A DNA stretch of 64,000 nucleotides from Trematomus loennbergii (taxonomy: Eukaryota > Chordata > Actinopteri > Perciformes > Nototheniidae): positions 243,501 to 307,500 of the forward strand of contig JAAOOA010000119.1 of NCBI GenBank assembly GCA_012861695.1, in the 5' to 3' direction. Numbering within the stretch: position 1 is the first letter of the stretch; every line of letters starts with the position of its first letter. The notes under the pieces were generated by a model. That model searched no databases, was not told where the DNA came from, and worked only from the letters and a program-made list of their open reading frames with translations. Below, piece after piece: positions 45,337-58,145 of this stretch. The position numbers were made by a program, and so were the translations under genes.

Positions 45337-46178
45337 AACACATGAGCCATCAGAACATCAGACGTGTTTCAAACTGGTCAGCTTAAAGTATGATGACATA
45401 TTGTCAAGTTGTATTAAATGTTTATGAAGACAGAATGGAGTCTTATCTGTGCACATAGTCCTGAGTATCACAGACATTAATGGTCAGTGAGGAGAAAGCC
45501 ATATTGCAATCTCTCACCTTGATGCACAAATGACTTGAGCCCCCCCCCATCCTCTCCGGAAATGAGTGATGAGTCTCCGGTCGTATCGGCGGGAGTCCTG
45601 GGATTGAACAGAACTCCATTTTGTCACGCTAACACCGGAGGGGACATTGAAGCAGGATGACACCTCATGAAATATCAAATGGCACCCTGCTTTTTAGCGT
45701 GACACACTTCAGACTTTCAGGAATTAATTATCGGTGGATAATGTGGCGCCGGCAACCAGGCGAGTTTTCAAGGTGTTCTCAAAAACTTTTTTGATGCTCA
45801 TGAAGTCGGACAAAGAGAGGAACTATTTATTTTTTCCAATCCCTGAGTTAACAAGCGCCTCAAAAACATCCGCAGCACCGTGATCAAACCAGACAGAGAC
45901 AGCAAATCTTTGATTAAAAACGACTACTTTCGACTAATGTTCTATCTTTAAATCATCCTATAGAGGTTTGTAATTAATGCATTTCCTCTATAAACCCTGA
46001 TGCAGTAATGCACCTTCCTCCAGAGTTGATTAACTTCCAGATGGGAGTTACACTTCCAGCACACTGGCTCAGACTCTGTGTGGATGTCTGTGTATTAGCC
46101 AACTTCATTAATATAAAAGGCGTCAGAGTGGAGCAGCAGAGTCCAACCCTGGCCACTTCATCACAGCATGGAGGGAGG
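45337..46178. other. Unannotated sequence
   Basis: A C-run near 45540; nothing else recognised. Confidence 0.4.
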
Positions 46179-46179
<1 letters not shown>

Positions 46180-46263
<84 letters not shown>

Positions 46264-46272
46264 GTGTGTGTG
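46180..46272 (+). repeat. TG microsatellite
   Basis: TG repeats with slips near 46227 and a GCGTG variant near 46258. Confidence 0.97.
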
Positions 46273-46798
46273 AGAGAGAGAGTCTGCTTCAAAGGCAGAC
46301 TCTTGGACACGATCAGTGCTGTGACCCTGTTCCAGGACTATCAACAGGCTGAAGGTTGGCAGCTTTTTGGAGGAGAGACCAGCCTTTAATCTGGTTGGAT
46401 GAGAGGGACAGTGTGGAGGAACTGCTGTGGAAACAGAGCGGCATCACACAGTACAATGCCCACAATCCAAACATGTCCAGGAAAAGATCTTACCAGAATT
46501 ATACAAAATGCATCCACAGATTGTTGAAGAAATTTAAAAAAGACTTGTGGAAATGAGAGAAAGCTGCACCAAGTCTCACATCTCTCTTATCTCTTTTAAT
46601 TTATTCTTATTGATGTATTATATAAAAATGATCTCCTGCACCATTATCAATAATATGCCTAAATGGTTTCTGTTATGTTTTTTACTACACATGGTTAAAG
46701 TCAGAGTATTAATTGAATTGTACAGTGTCCTTGGTGAAAGGCACCCCCACATGAAATATGTTTATTATTATTAAAGCGCTGGATGTCAGAGAAATCAA

Positions 46799-46868
46799 CA
46801 GAAGAAGACAGACAGGAAGTTAACACTAAAGGGAACAGCAGAAGAAGACAGACAGGAAGTAAACACTA
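46799..46868 (+). repeat. 40-bp offset short duplication
   Basis: AGAAGAAGACAGACAGGAAG with following AACACTA occurs twice, 40 bp apart. Confidence 0.85.
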
Positions 46869-47164
46869 TTTTCCAATCAGTAAAATCAATTTAAATCAAT
46901 ATCATGTGTCAAGTTGTTGATTTATTAGCACCGAGGCTAAACTTTCTTTAGAAGCACTATCATACGAGTCAATGCACGCCGTGTTCCCTCTGTCAAAAAC
47001 ACTTCTGGTGTTATCTGGGTCGATGTATCTTCACGTCTAAACACTTGAAGATTGACTTATTTTAACACATCTCCGGCTCGTGACCATCAGTGTTGTTTTA
47101 GTGACGGGTCTATAAGGGTTACAGGCCTCCATAAGAGAAGCCACACTGTGAAGGGGCGAGAGGA

Positions 47165-47455
47165 GCACATGATGCCTGGTGGAAGAACACATAGAAACAG
47201 AGAGGGGGGGGACACATTGAAACAGAGAGGGGGGGGGGGGGACACATTGAAACAGAGAGGGGGGGGGGGGAGAACACATTGAAACAGAGAGGGGGGGGGG
47301 GATGATATGCACATGATGCCTGGTGGAAGAACACATTGAAACAGAGAGGGGGGGGGGGGACACATTGAGACAGAGAGGGGGGGGACACACATTGAGACAG
47401 AGAGGGGGGGGGGGGACACATTGAAACAGAGGGGGGGGGGGGGGGATATGTTGAC
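47165..47455 (+). repeat. G-tract minisatellite (about 25-32 bp units)
   Basis: Units of ACACATTGAAACAGAGAG followed by G runs of about 7-15. A longer phrase, GCACATGATGCCTGGTGGAA, occurs at 47165 and 47309 (144 bp apart), so there is a higher-order duplication. The G runs make it a candidate for quadruplex formation. Pro-rich minus-strand frames are artefacts. Confidence 0.93.
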
Positions 47456-47576
47456 AGAAGACACACAAAAAAAATCGACACCAGAATAAAGTATGACAAG
47501 AACACAGGGAGATTTTCCAACTGTTTTGAAGAGGAGAGGAGTGAAGGCAAGTCAATACAACATAGCTTTGTTTGTG

Positions 47577-47620
47577 TGAGAGTGAGTGTGTGTATGTGTG
47601 TGTTGTGTGTGTGTGTGTGT

Positions 47621-47664
<44 letters not shown>

Positions 47665-47836
47665 GAAGGAACAAAAATAGAGATAAATGGAGAAGCAAAA
47701 ATCCTCCTCTGCCTCAGCAATCGTGACTCACAGGAGTGCCACTGTTCTGTGTGTCTCTGTGTGTGTTGTGTGTGTGTGTGTGTCTCTGTGTGTGTGAGTG
47801 TGTGAGTGTGTCTGTGTGTGTGTCTGTGTTTGTGTA
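47577..47836 (+). repeat. Two interrupted TG tracts
   Basis: TG tracts at about 47577-47661 and 47747-47836 (with TCTG variants), separated by about 85 bp of non-repetitive sequence. Confidence 0.93.
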
Positions 47837-47911
47837 TAATGAATGATAAACAACTATAAACTCAAACACAATCTATATAATGAAAGGAAAGTGAAAAGCA
47901 ATCCCAGACAA

Positions 47912-47925
47912 AAACACACACACAC

Positions 47926-47956
<31 letters not shown>

Positions 47957-48061
47957 CACCACACACACACACACACCACACCACACACACACACACACAC
48001 CACACACACACACACACCACACACACACCACACAACACACACACACCACACACACACACCA

Positions 48062-48104
<43 letters not shown>
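47912..48104 (+). repeat. CA microsatellite with CACC interruptions
   Basis: CA repeats broken by many ACCACAC slips. It is inverted relative to the TG tracts just upstream. Confidence 0.97.
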
Positions 48105-48105
<1 letters not shown>

Positions 48106-48424
48106 ACCCGAGTGAGACTGATCGATTGGAGACACTACATTAAAACACTGTTTGCATTTGAATGAGTAAACATAATGTTAAAAACAATGTAACATATTGA
48201 TATTGATATTGATGGAAACAGATGGTTCTAATCCCTGTTTAGGATTCTCCTCATAAAATACATGTTGTGTTTACTTTTGTGTATTGTCAGAAAGTTTCAC
48301 TGAATACATATTTACTGATGTTTGTGTGCAGAGTAATCCGAGTGCTTATTAGTGCCGAACTCACAAGAAGACGTTAGGAAAACAAAACTTATTTCATGTG
48401 AAGAAGAAGGCATTTTGTCCCTTT
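48105..48424. other. Unannotated sequence
   Basis: Nothing recognised. Confidence 0.4.
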
Positions 48425-48627
48425 GTCTGTGATCGGTCCACAGCTTAGAGATGTCCCACCCCTTAGCCAATCACGTACAATGTGTTGGAGTGCTAGCTAA
48501 TAGAAGCGTGAGTGTTACATAGTGATGTCACTAAGTTCCTACACTATGGGATGTTATCCTTTGCAGACCATTCAAACCTATATACAGTAACACACTACAA
48601 GAAAGCGGAAACCCCCAAAAGCTATAG
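48425..48627 (-). mobile_element. Composite-element linker beside 72-bp array B
   Basis: On the minus strand it follows the 72-bp array with GCTTTTGGGGGTTTCCGCTT, TTGTAGTGTGTTACTGTATA, AATGGTCTGCAAAGGATAAC, TAACACTCACGCTTCTATTA and CCAACACATTGTACGTGATT. The last three recur before 57-bp array 2 and the first two before 57-bp array 4. It is the bridge between the two array types. Confidence 0.88.
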
Positions 48628-50352
48628 GCTATAAAGGAACTACAGCACGGTCACATGACTTCACATCACCACCGCTAAGCTAAAGGTGGCTAATGTTGGG
48701 CTATAAAGGAACTACAGCACGGTCACATGACTTCACGTCACCACCGCTAAGCTAAAGGCGGCTAATGTTGGGCTATAAAGGAACTACAGCACGGTCACAT
48801 GACTTCACGTCACCACCGCTAAGCTAAAGGTGGCTAATGTTGGGCTATAAAGGTGCTACAGCACGGTCACATGACTTCACGTCACCACCGCTAAGCTAAA
48901 GGCGGCTAATGTTGGGCTATAAAGGAACTACAGCACGGTCACATGACTTCACGTCACCACCGCTAAGCTAAAGGTGGCTAATGCTGGGCTATAAAGGAAC
49001 TACATCACGGTCACATGACTTCACGTCACCACCGCTAAGCTAAAGGTGGCTAATGTTGGGCTATAAAGGAACTACAGCACGGTCACATGACTTCACATCA
49101 CCACCGCTAAGCTAAAGGAGGCTAATGTTGGGCTATAAAGGAACTACAGCACGGTCACATGACTTCACGTCACCACCGCTAAGCTAAAGGAGGCTAATGT
49201 TGGGCTATAAAGGAACTACAGCACGGTCACATGACTTCACGTCACCACCGCTAAGCTAAAGGAGGCTAATGTTGGGCTATAAAGGTGCTACAGCACGGTC
49301 ACATGACTTCACGTCACCACCGCTAAGCTAAAGGTGGCTAATGTTGGGCTATAAAGGAACTACAGCACGGTCACATGACTTCACGTCACCACCGCTAAGC
49401 TAAAGGTGGCTAATGTTGGGCTATAAAGGAACTACAGCACGGTCACATGACTTCACGTCACCACCGCTAAGCTAAAGGCGGCTAATGTTGGGCTATAAAG
49501 GAACTACAGCACGGTCACATGACTTCACGTCACCACCGCTAAGCTAAAGGTGGCTAATGTTGGGCTATAAAGGAACTACAGCACGGTCACATGACTTCAC
49601 GTCACCACCGCTAAGCTAAAGGCGGCTAATGTTGGGCTATAAAGGAACTACAGCACGGTCACATGACTTCACGTCACCACCGCTAAGCTAAAGGTGGCTA
49701 ATGTTGGGCTATAAAGGAACTACAGCACGGTCACATGACTTCACGTCACCACGCTAAGCTAAAGGTGGCTAATGTTGGGCTATAAAGGAACTACAACACG
49801 GTCACATGACTTCACGTCACCACCGCTAAGCTAAAGGCGGCTAATTTGGGCTATAAAGGAACTACAGCACGGTCACATGACTTCACGTCACCACCGCTAA
49901 GCTAAAGGCGGCTAATGTCGAGCTATAAAGGAACTACACACGGTCACATGACTTCACGTCACCACCGCTAAGCTAAAGGCGGCTAATGTTGGGCTATAAG
50001 GAACTACAGCACGGTCACATGACTTCACGTCACCACCGCTAAGCTAAAGGCGGCTAATGTTGGGCTATAAAGGAACTACAGCACGGTCACATGACTTCAC
50101 GTCACCACCGCTAAGCTAAAGGCGGCTAATGTTGGGCTATAAAGGAACTACACCACGGTCACATGACTTCACGTCACCACCGCTAAGCTAAAGGCGGCTA
50201 ATGTCGAGCTATAAAGGAACTACACACGGTCACATGACTTCACGTCACCACCGCTAAGCTAAAGGCGGCTAATGTTGGGCTATAAAGGAACTACAGCACG
50301 GTCACATGAATTCACGTCACCACCGCTAAGCTAAAGGTGGCTAATGTTGGGC
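48628..50352 (-). repeat. 72-bp minisatellite array B (about 24 units)
   Basis: Reverse orientation relative to array A. Same hot site (GGTGGC/GGCGGC/GGAGGC). Some units carry shared private variants (AGGTGCTACAG at about 48851 and 49285; AATGTCGAGC at about 49915 and 50202; ACTACACACGG at about 49931 and 50218), showing blocks copied within the array. Confidence 0.97.
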
Positions 50353-50480
50353 ATGATGGCGTTTAGTCGTCTCATTCAGACACTTGTAAGCAACCTCCGT
50401 TTTTTAAATCTACCTCGACCTCCAGACAAGGTAATACGAAGTGGTACAATGCTGACTCATTTCTGTGTTCAAGACTCATT
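50353..50480 (-). mobile_element. Composite-element left segment beside array B
   Basis: On the minus strand: GAAATGAGTCAGCATTGTAC, GTTGCTTACAAGTGTCTGAA and GAGACGACTAAACGCCATCA, matching 6541-6720 and 37520-37666. It lacks the ACACAAGCTGAAG piece present in the other two copies. Confidence 0.82.
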
Positions 50481-51507
50481 CCTGCACCACTATCAAATAG
50501 CACATGTATGCTGATGAGAAATACAGTGTACATCATGTGACATTTTGACTGGATGAGAATAACTCTGTCTGGAGAGAGCTGCACCTTCTGAATACTATAA
50601 TTATATGATGATAAATCAGTGGCTTCACTCGACCAAAGGCTATTTTGGCTGCGTGACTTTTCATAATACAGTCATTTTTCAAAAGGACCATGCAACAAGG
50701 ATATATCTATTTAGTAAGGACCAGAGGCGCCGGCAGTAAACAAATGTGATGGGAAAACAGGCTGCCCTTCTCCGTGACATCTGGGTCGCTATCTGAATAA
50801 ACGTTCTCTCATTTCATCCTTACATGTTTTGTTCTTTGTACTATGATTGGTTAAAAACTACAATTTCACACAATCTGATAGCCATGTTCACCGCCTTGCA
50901 TCCTGGTCCAAAACCATTGTCGAATGGTTGCCAATCTCGCTTGTCAACATCAATAAGCGCTTGTAATTTGAAAATATACCAACAGAGCAAATACTTCAAT
51001 GCAAGGCCATTAACAAGCTCCTGTAATATCCTTAGTTATGCAACGCGCTGTCAACCAAGAGGGAAAGGAATGCTTCGGTTATTTGTATCTATATATTCAA
51101 CATTTACCAGGAGATCTGTTTGAGACCTTTAACTAACGAGTCCTGGTAAAGATAGGCAGTAGCACAGTTATAGCCATCAAATCAAAACATATACCGGTCA
51201 CAATCAGACACATTCATTCAAGCATCAGAGCTGCTGCTTCAGAAGAACACATTTATGAACCTGAAGGTGAGCCCTTTAACTCACTGATCAAACTACCACC
51301 CTATTGATTCCTTCTGATTGACATATTGTGCTGAATATAAGTTGAATCCTGACAGATGCCTTCTCCTCACCCGGAAATCACATTGTGATTCCAACATGTC
51401 TGGAAGAGGAGAGGAAGAGGAGAGGAAGAGGAGACAGAGAGGAGGTGCCTGTCACTCATCATCCGAGGGCCAGCGAGCAAGGCTGCAGGTCACCTGATCC
51501 ATGTGTA

Positions 51508-51508
<1 letters not shown>
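50481..51508. other. Unannotated sequence
   Basis: No gene or repeat recognised. A 99-codon frame at 50824-51123 has no known domain. Confidence 0.4.

Positions 51509-51598
<90 letters not shown>
51509..51598 (+). repeat. TG microsatellite
   Basis: About 90 bp of pure TG. Confidence 0.98.
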
Positions 51599-51687
51599 AC
51601 TCCCTCCATGGTGGCTCATCGATGGGCATCACTGCAGGAGCTGAGGATGTGTCACATCAACCACAGGCCAGTGAGCAGGTCTGGGGA

Positions 51688-51850
<163 letters not shown>

Positions 51851-52134
51851 GTGTGTCCATACAACTGTGGGTAGGCTAGAGATAGTGTTGTTTTTACACA
51901 TTGAAAGATTTATATGTCACTTGTCAGAAAAGTGTGAAAATGTGTAATATTACATTATTTCTCGCGACGAAACAACATGTTTGAATCCTGTGTGTGTTGT
52001 GAGAGACAAACTAATCAACACCCCGACAATGTCGGCATCTCAATTCCATCTAAACACACACATGATTATTTGCCTCTTTTAATAGCCCACATTTTGCCGT
52101 CTTATTTATTAAAACAATGTGGTTTGGTTTTACA

Positions 52135-52172
52135 ACACACACACACACACACACACACAACACACACACACA
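52135..52172 (+). repeat. Short CA microsatellite
   Basis: About 38 bp of CA with one slip. Confidence 0.95.
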
Positions 52173-52875
52173 CTTTAAACTCGGTCCCTTGAGATTTGAT
52201 ATAAATTGCTCTTTTTCATATTCAATTTTCCACAAGCTTGTGTGTTTCTGGATTATTATATTCCCTGAGGGTTAGTAGAAACTCATTCCTACGAGACTTA
52301 TTTCGGTTGTAGAAATTATACATTTCCATTTGGTTAATTAGCCTTTGTGCCGCGCGTTACTTTTTGATAACTGAACAGGTCAGTCATTATTACTCCAATA
52401 TAATAAGGCCATTAAACAGGAACAGGAAATGCAATAATTCAAGACTTTTAATACCATGTAATTAAAAAAATACGATAAACAAATTAAATAAAGCTATAGC
52501 ACATTCAGACAATTTGAAATAAAAAAGATTCTAATGAAATAAAAAGTTGTATTTATCTATTTTGATCAATTCCAGTCAGTAAAAAAAAAATCATAATTGT
52601 TTTTGAAAGATGTTTTCCGTGTTGCAAAGCCTGGAAAGGTTTTCCTGTAATAAATGCGAGGCTTACTGTATCCTATAAACAAAAACAATACCCATGTGCT
52701 CTTCAAGTCTTTAGCTACCAAACGTGTTGCTTACTCCGCAAGAAATCATGTCTAAAGCTCTTAATTGCTCTGAAGCTGAATATATTTTCAATTATTTATT
52801 CTGTTCTGCAGCAGATCCAATCTAATCCTGACTAATCTGTGCTAGAGCCATGTCAGCAGCATGACCAATGTGAGG

Positions 52876-52877
<2 letters not shown>
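52173..52877. other. AT-rich unannotated sequence
   Basis: Nothing recognised. Confidence 0.4.

Positions 52878-52973
<96 letters not shown>
52878..52973 (+). repeat. TG microsatellite
   Basis: TG repeats with one extra G near 52914. Confidence 0.98.
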
Positions 52974-52974
<1 letters not shown>

Positions 52975-53734
52975 ATCATTTACAAGCGATACATCAGCAT
53001 TGCATGTGTAACTGTGTGATTCCATGTGTGTTTGCAGAGGGTAAGACACACACGTTGATGGAAGCATGTGTGTGTACACATCTAGAAAGCAGGCCTGTAA
53101 ATAATGAATGAGCGTCCATGCAGGAGACAGATAGAAAAATTGAGTGGCCTTGTTAAAAAACCTCCACCCACAAACTCAGGGGACACATAAACACTGGCGG
53201 TGGCAATGGATAAAGCGTTGCAATCACACACTAACGCATGAGGAACAACGGCTTCATAAGGGTCTGTTATGTAGATAGGTGGGGTAATAGAAGGTGGGCA
53301 GTCAGGTGCCATTCAGGTGGATTTGTGTCCCTTTCTTTTAATTGAACAGAGCATGTGGGGACCCAAAGCAGGCTTATGTAATGAGAGCAATTTGTTCTAA
53401 ATGTGTATTGGATTCGGTAAGTAGTATCCTTTGCTAATTTCCCATTCAATAGTCTGAGTGGAAATCAAACGATGAGGAATATGAATGAAGGGGCTCACAT
53501 TCAATCCTCCCGCTGCTGGAATAATATGTGACATTGATGCCGTGTAATAACTGCACGTGTTCAACCTTCAACACATTCCAGCTAGCCCCAGACACACGGG
53601 GAAACATAACGTTATCTAATGTTGTGCTTCATAGCATGAGTTGTTGCATTTTCCTCAGGGTGGGTGTTAGCACTGGAACAAGGCTGCATACGTATGGACA
53701 ATATTACTTCCATAATCTTTGGTTGTCAGAAAAA
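52974..53734. other. Unannotated sequence
   Basis: Nothing recognised. Confidence 0.4.
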
Positions 53735-53965
53735 GTGAAATTCTGAAAAAAGGAAATTCTGCAAAAAAGTGAAATTCTGCAAAAAAGGGAAATTCTGAAT
53801 AAAACTACAATTCTGAAAATAAAATGAAATTCTGAAAAAATATTGACATTCTGAAAAAAGTGAAATTCCAAGCAAGAAAAAAAAAATGTAAAAAGTGAAA
53901 TTCTGAAAAAAATCGTAATTCTTAGAAAAAATCGGAGAAAAAGGCAAAATTCTGAGAAAATTTAT
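53735..53965 (+). repeat. Degenerate GAAATTCTGAAAAAA repeat
   Basis: About twelve imperfect units of 16-20 bp built on AAATTCTGAAAAAAGTG. The Phe-rich minus-strand frame is an artefact. It resembles the repeat at 10975-11200 in composition. Confidence 0.9.
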
Positions 53966-55740
53966 TTTGTATTATTGTTGACGTTACTAGTTTTCCATAC
54001 ATGTTGTCATTTCGACACATTCTTCTATTTACATAAAAAGCTAGTTGATTTAAAGCTAGTTTAATTTTTTTGGAACCTTCACCAGTTTTCTGGGGGTAGT
54101 TACTGCAGGTGATTTCGGGTATCTTTGTGTATTTTTTGGAATAAAGTATCCATTATCATGCGATCAGTCACTACTCAACCATGCTCAGAGTAGATAAGCA
54201 TGTTCTTCAAAGCTCTCCACACAGCCAAGATATTTCACGACAACACCCTGCGTCACCGAAGCCGAGTTGACACCGTGTTCCGCATGAGTTTCTCCTCTGT
54301 ACAAAATACTACATTCCCCAAGTGTGGAGCAAGCTGTCAGTCATCTCTACCCGTGGAAAAAAACCATCTCTGCAAGAGTTCAAAGATTTGTAATAAGTAG
54401 GATTTCAGATGCAGAAACAACTCTGTAAATCAGGAAAAAGGGAAGGGAAGTGAAAGCTAGTGACGCGCATCATTTGGCGAGATGACAGCTCCTCAGTGAA
54501 GGGAATTGGCACCGCTGGTTTAACGGCTTCTCCGCCGAATGCTATTGGCTCTGCTTCATCTCAGTCGTTGTTGTTTTCAGTCACTTTGAGCCAAGTAATT
54601 GTCAAAGCTGAGCACCTTTCAGCCCCTGCGGAGAGCGCTGCACCGCCTTGTCAGTAAAGAGCGGTGTTCTTTGAATGTTTAATGTTCCCCTCCCCTCAAT
54701 ATGAAGGGAACGCCACTGATAGTTGGTGGCGGCAATAACTAAAACAAATACAGGTCCAAATGTAGAATAAATTGGTCATTTCAAAATGTCACCGTGGAAA
54801 CCAGAAGCACTCACCACATTTTGACAGTGTTTTAGATTTTAATTTAGCTGGATATGGGGGTTGATGATGAACACGGCTCTCATGTAATAAGCAAAGCAAC
54901 AAGGAGATATCATGTTGGATTTTCTTGCAGAGTAGTGGGTGAAATCCTCCAAAGTGTCTCACAAGGGAAAGAGAAGCATTACGCGTTTCATTCTGGGTTC
55001 TTGTGATTTCATCTTAAACCGACGCTTGGCAGAGCAAAGCTCAAATGAGGTCGGTTCACCGCCTGTGCATCAATGCTTCCGACTTCCACACAAAAGAAAA
55101 GCTTCTGCAGAGGAACTATGAGAGCGATTCATCTTCAGAAAAAAACAAAAACGTAATTGATAGTGATGTATATGTTTCTGAGCGAGGGCCAAAAGAAATG
55201 TTAGTTGGTTGAAAGGAGCTGCATGTTTCATACTTTGTTTACAGCTCAGAAGATGTTCACATTTATTGAGAATCTTGTCAATAAGCCATGAGGCTATTTC
55301 AGGTAAATAGGCCAGCACAAATTGCTTTGTAAAACTGTCAAAATGATGTGACTGACATTTGCCGCGTGCCATTATACATCATGCTGCTGCGGCTTTGAAA
55401 AGGAAACACATGCACCGTACAACAAAGGGAGTACAGCTGATGGTGTGTGGCCGCCAAGATTAGCCCGCTGGTTCTAACGCTCATGGAGCCCTGCTCTCAT
55501 TTTGTGGCTCATTGACTGGCATATTGCAGCTCTGCAAAAAATCAAGATCCCACAAAAATAATCCATCTGAGGAAGCAGGACCACCGGCTGAGGAAGCAGG
55601 ACCACCGGCCGGTCACTGCTCCGTCTGCTGTGGATGGATGAAGCCTCTGTCAACCTATACATCAAAATGACAGACATAATATATACAGGTGAGACAATCC
55701 CACTCCCCCTGCTGAAATATGAGCACGGCTCTAAACGTGG
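53966..55740. other. Unannotated sequence
   Basis: No gene recognised. A 21-bp unit is duplicated at 55567-55608. A 66-codon frame at 54200-54400 has no known domain. Confidence 0.4.
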
Positions 55741-56400
<660 letters not shown>

Positions 56401-57334
56401 CTTTAAAGGAACTGCAGCACGGTCACATGACTTCACGTCACCACCGCTAAGCTAAAGGTGGCTAATGTTGGGCTATAAAGGAACTACAGCACGGTCACAT
56501 GACTTCACGTCACCACCGCTAAGCTAAAGGTGGCTAATGTTGGGCTATAAAGGAAATACAGCACGGTCACATGACTTCACGTCACCACCGCTAAGCTAAA
56601 GGTGGCTAATGTTGGGCTATAAAGGAACTACAGCACGGTCACATGACTTCACGTCACCACCGCTAAGCTAAAGGCGGCTAATGTTGGGCTATAAAGGAAC
56701 TACAGCACGGTCACATGACTTCACGTCACCACCGCTAAGCTAAAGGGCTAATGTTGGGCTATAAAGGAACTACAGCACGGTCACATGACTTCACGTCACC
56801 ACCGCTAAGCTAAAGGAGGCTAATGTTGGGCTATAAAGGAACTACAACACGGTCACATGACTTCACGTCACCACCGCTAAGCTAAAGGAGGCTAATGTTG
56901 GGCTATAAAGGAACTACAGCACGGTCACATGACCTCACGTCACCACCGCTAAGCTAAAGGAGGCTAATGTTGGGTTATAAAGGAACTACAACACGGTCAC
57001 ATGACTTCACGTCACCACCGCTAAGCTAAAGGTGGCTAATGTTGGGCTATAAAGGAACTACAGCACGGTCACATGACTTCACGTCACCACCGCTAAGCTA
57101 AAGGTGGCTAATGTTGGGCTATAGAGGAACTACAACACGGTCACATGACTTCACGTCACCACCGCTAAGCTAAAGGAGGCTAATGTTGGGCTATAAAGGA
57201 ACTACAGCACGGTCACATGACCTCACGTCACCACCGCTAAGCTAAAGGAGGCTAATGTTGGTTATAAAGGAACTACAACACGGTCACATGACTTCACGTC
57301 ACCACAGCTAAGCTAAAGGAGGCTAATGTTGGGC
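56401..57334 (-). repeat. 72-bp minisatellite array C (about 13 units)
   Basis: Same orientation as array B. It starts abruptly next to GTTTATAACCG with no linker, so the linker and 57-bp side are missing in this copy. Units with ACTACAACACGG alternate with ACTACAGCACGG in a repeating pattern (about 56840, 56984, 57128 and 57264). Confidence 0.97.
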
Positions 57335-57499
57335 GTGATGAAGTTTAGTCGTCTCATTTAGACACTTGTTAGCAACCGCCATTTTTGTTATTCCCCAGTG
57401 GGGTATTTACTGACGGTAAAATGTCTTCAGCTTGTGTTAACCACATACCTTATTCCAGGCTAACAACCAAAAACACATTCACAAAACCAATGACTGTAA
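57335..57499 (-). mobile_element. Composite-element left segment beside array C
   Basis: The minus strand reads GGAATAAGGTATGTGGTTAA, ACACAAGCTGAAG, AATGGCGGTTGCTAACAAGT and GAGACGACTAAACTTCATCA, matching 37520-37666. It is interrupted at its outer side by the MITE at 57500. Confidence 0.85.
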
Positions 57500-58088
57500 G
57501 ACCCCATTTACACGGGAGCGCAAACGGACCGAATTTGTTATCAAAAAAGTATTCCGTTCACACACATTCGGCTCATTTAACGTGTCCGTTCACACGAGAC
57601 CACTGGAAACGCTGTAGTACATATGCCGGGCCTGTAAGTGGCGCTGTACTTCTGCCACAAAATACACCAAAAGCAGCGAAGAAGACCCCCGAGCATGGTT
57701 GCCCTTCTGTTTATGCCCGCGGTAGATTTAGCAACATGTAGTTCATATAGTTCTCCATGTCCACTTGTTGCTGATGGTTGTGGTAGAGGAGCTGTAGATG
57801 TTGCACTAACATCTGTAGCACTAGCAGTAGCTACTGACCATGCTACAGCAGTGAGCAGCAGAGGTGGAGGCTATGGCTTCATCGTTATCAGGAAATGATC
57901 GTATAGGGCGTACACACTGAGCGGTTTGCCCCCCAGAGCGTTCCGGTTGCAGATCTATCCACCTTGGGACCCGTTACCGTTTGCGGGGTCCGTTTCCGCG
58001 GTTCCGTTACGGCCTCGTGTGAACGAACGGGCTATACGCAAGAGAAAAGTAGAAGATACAACCCGTTTCGTTCTCGTGTAAACCCGCC
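57500..58088. mobile_element. MITE inserted in the composite element
   Basis: Imperfect inverted ends: ACCCCATTTACACGGGAGCG at the left and CGTTCTCGTGTAAACCCGCC at the right. About 590 bp with no transposase; frames at 57385-57898 have no known domains. The exact target duplication is unresolved. Its position, between two pieces of the composite left segment, makes it a nested insertion. The core at 57610-57653 is shared with the MITE at 32179. Confidence 0.75.
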
Positions 58089-58097
58089 AAAGACGAG

Positions 58098-58145
58098 GAA
58101 ACTGAAAATGCTAAAATGCTGACTCATTCATGGGCTTTAGGAGTA
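58098..58145 (-). mobile_element. Outer remnant of the composite left segment
   Basis: AAATGCTGACTCATTCATGG is the reverse complement of the GAAATGAGTCAGCATTT phrase at 6590 and 50444, so it continues the element interrupted at 57499. Confidence 0.7.

Noticed and set aside
48628..50352. CRISPR-like regular spacing in the 72-bp and 57-bp arrays
   Set aside because: Units are contiguous with no unique spacers, and the context is vertebrate DNA with transposon flanks.
57385..57898. Two frames of 118 and 86 codons
   Set aside because: They cross the composite-element/MITE junction or lie in the MITE interior, and show no transposase or other domain.
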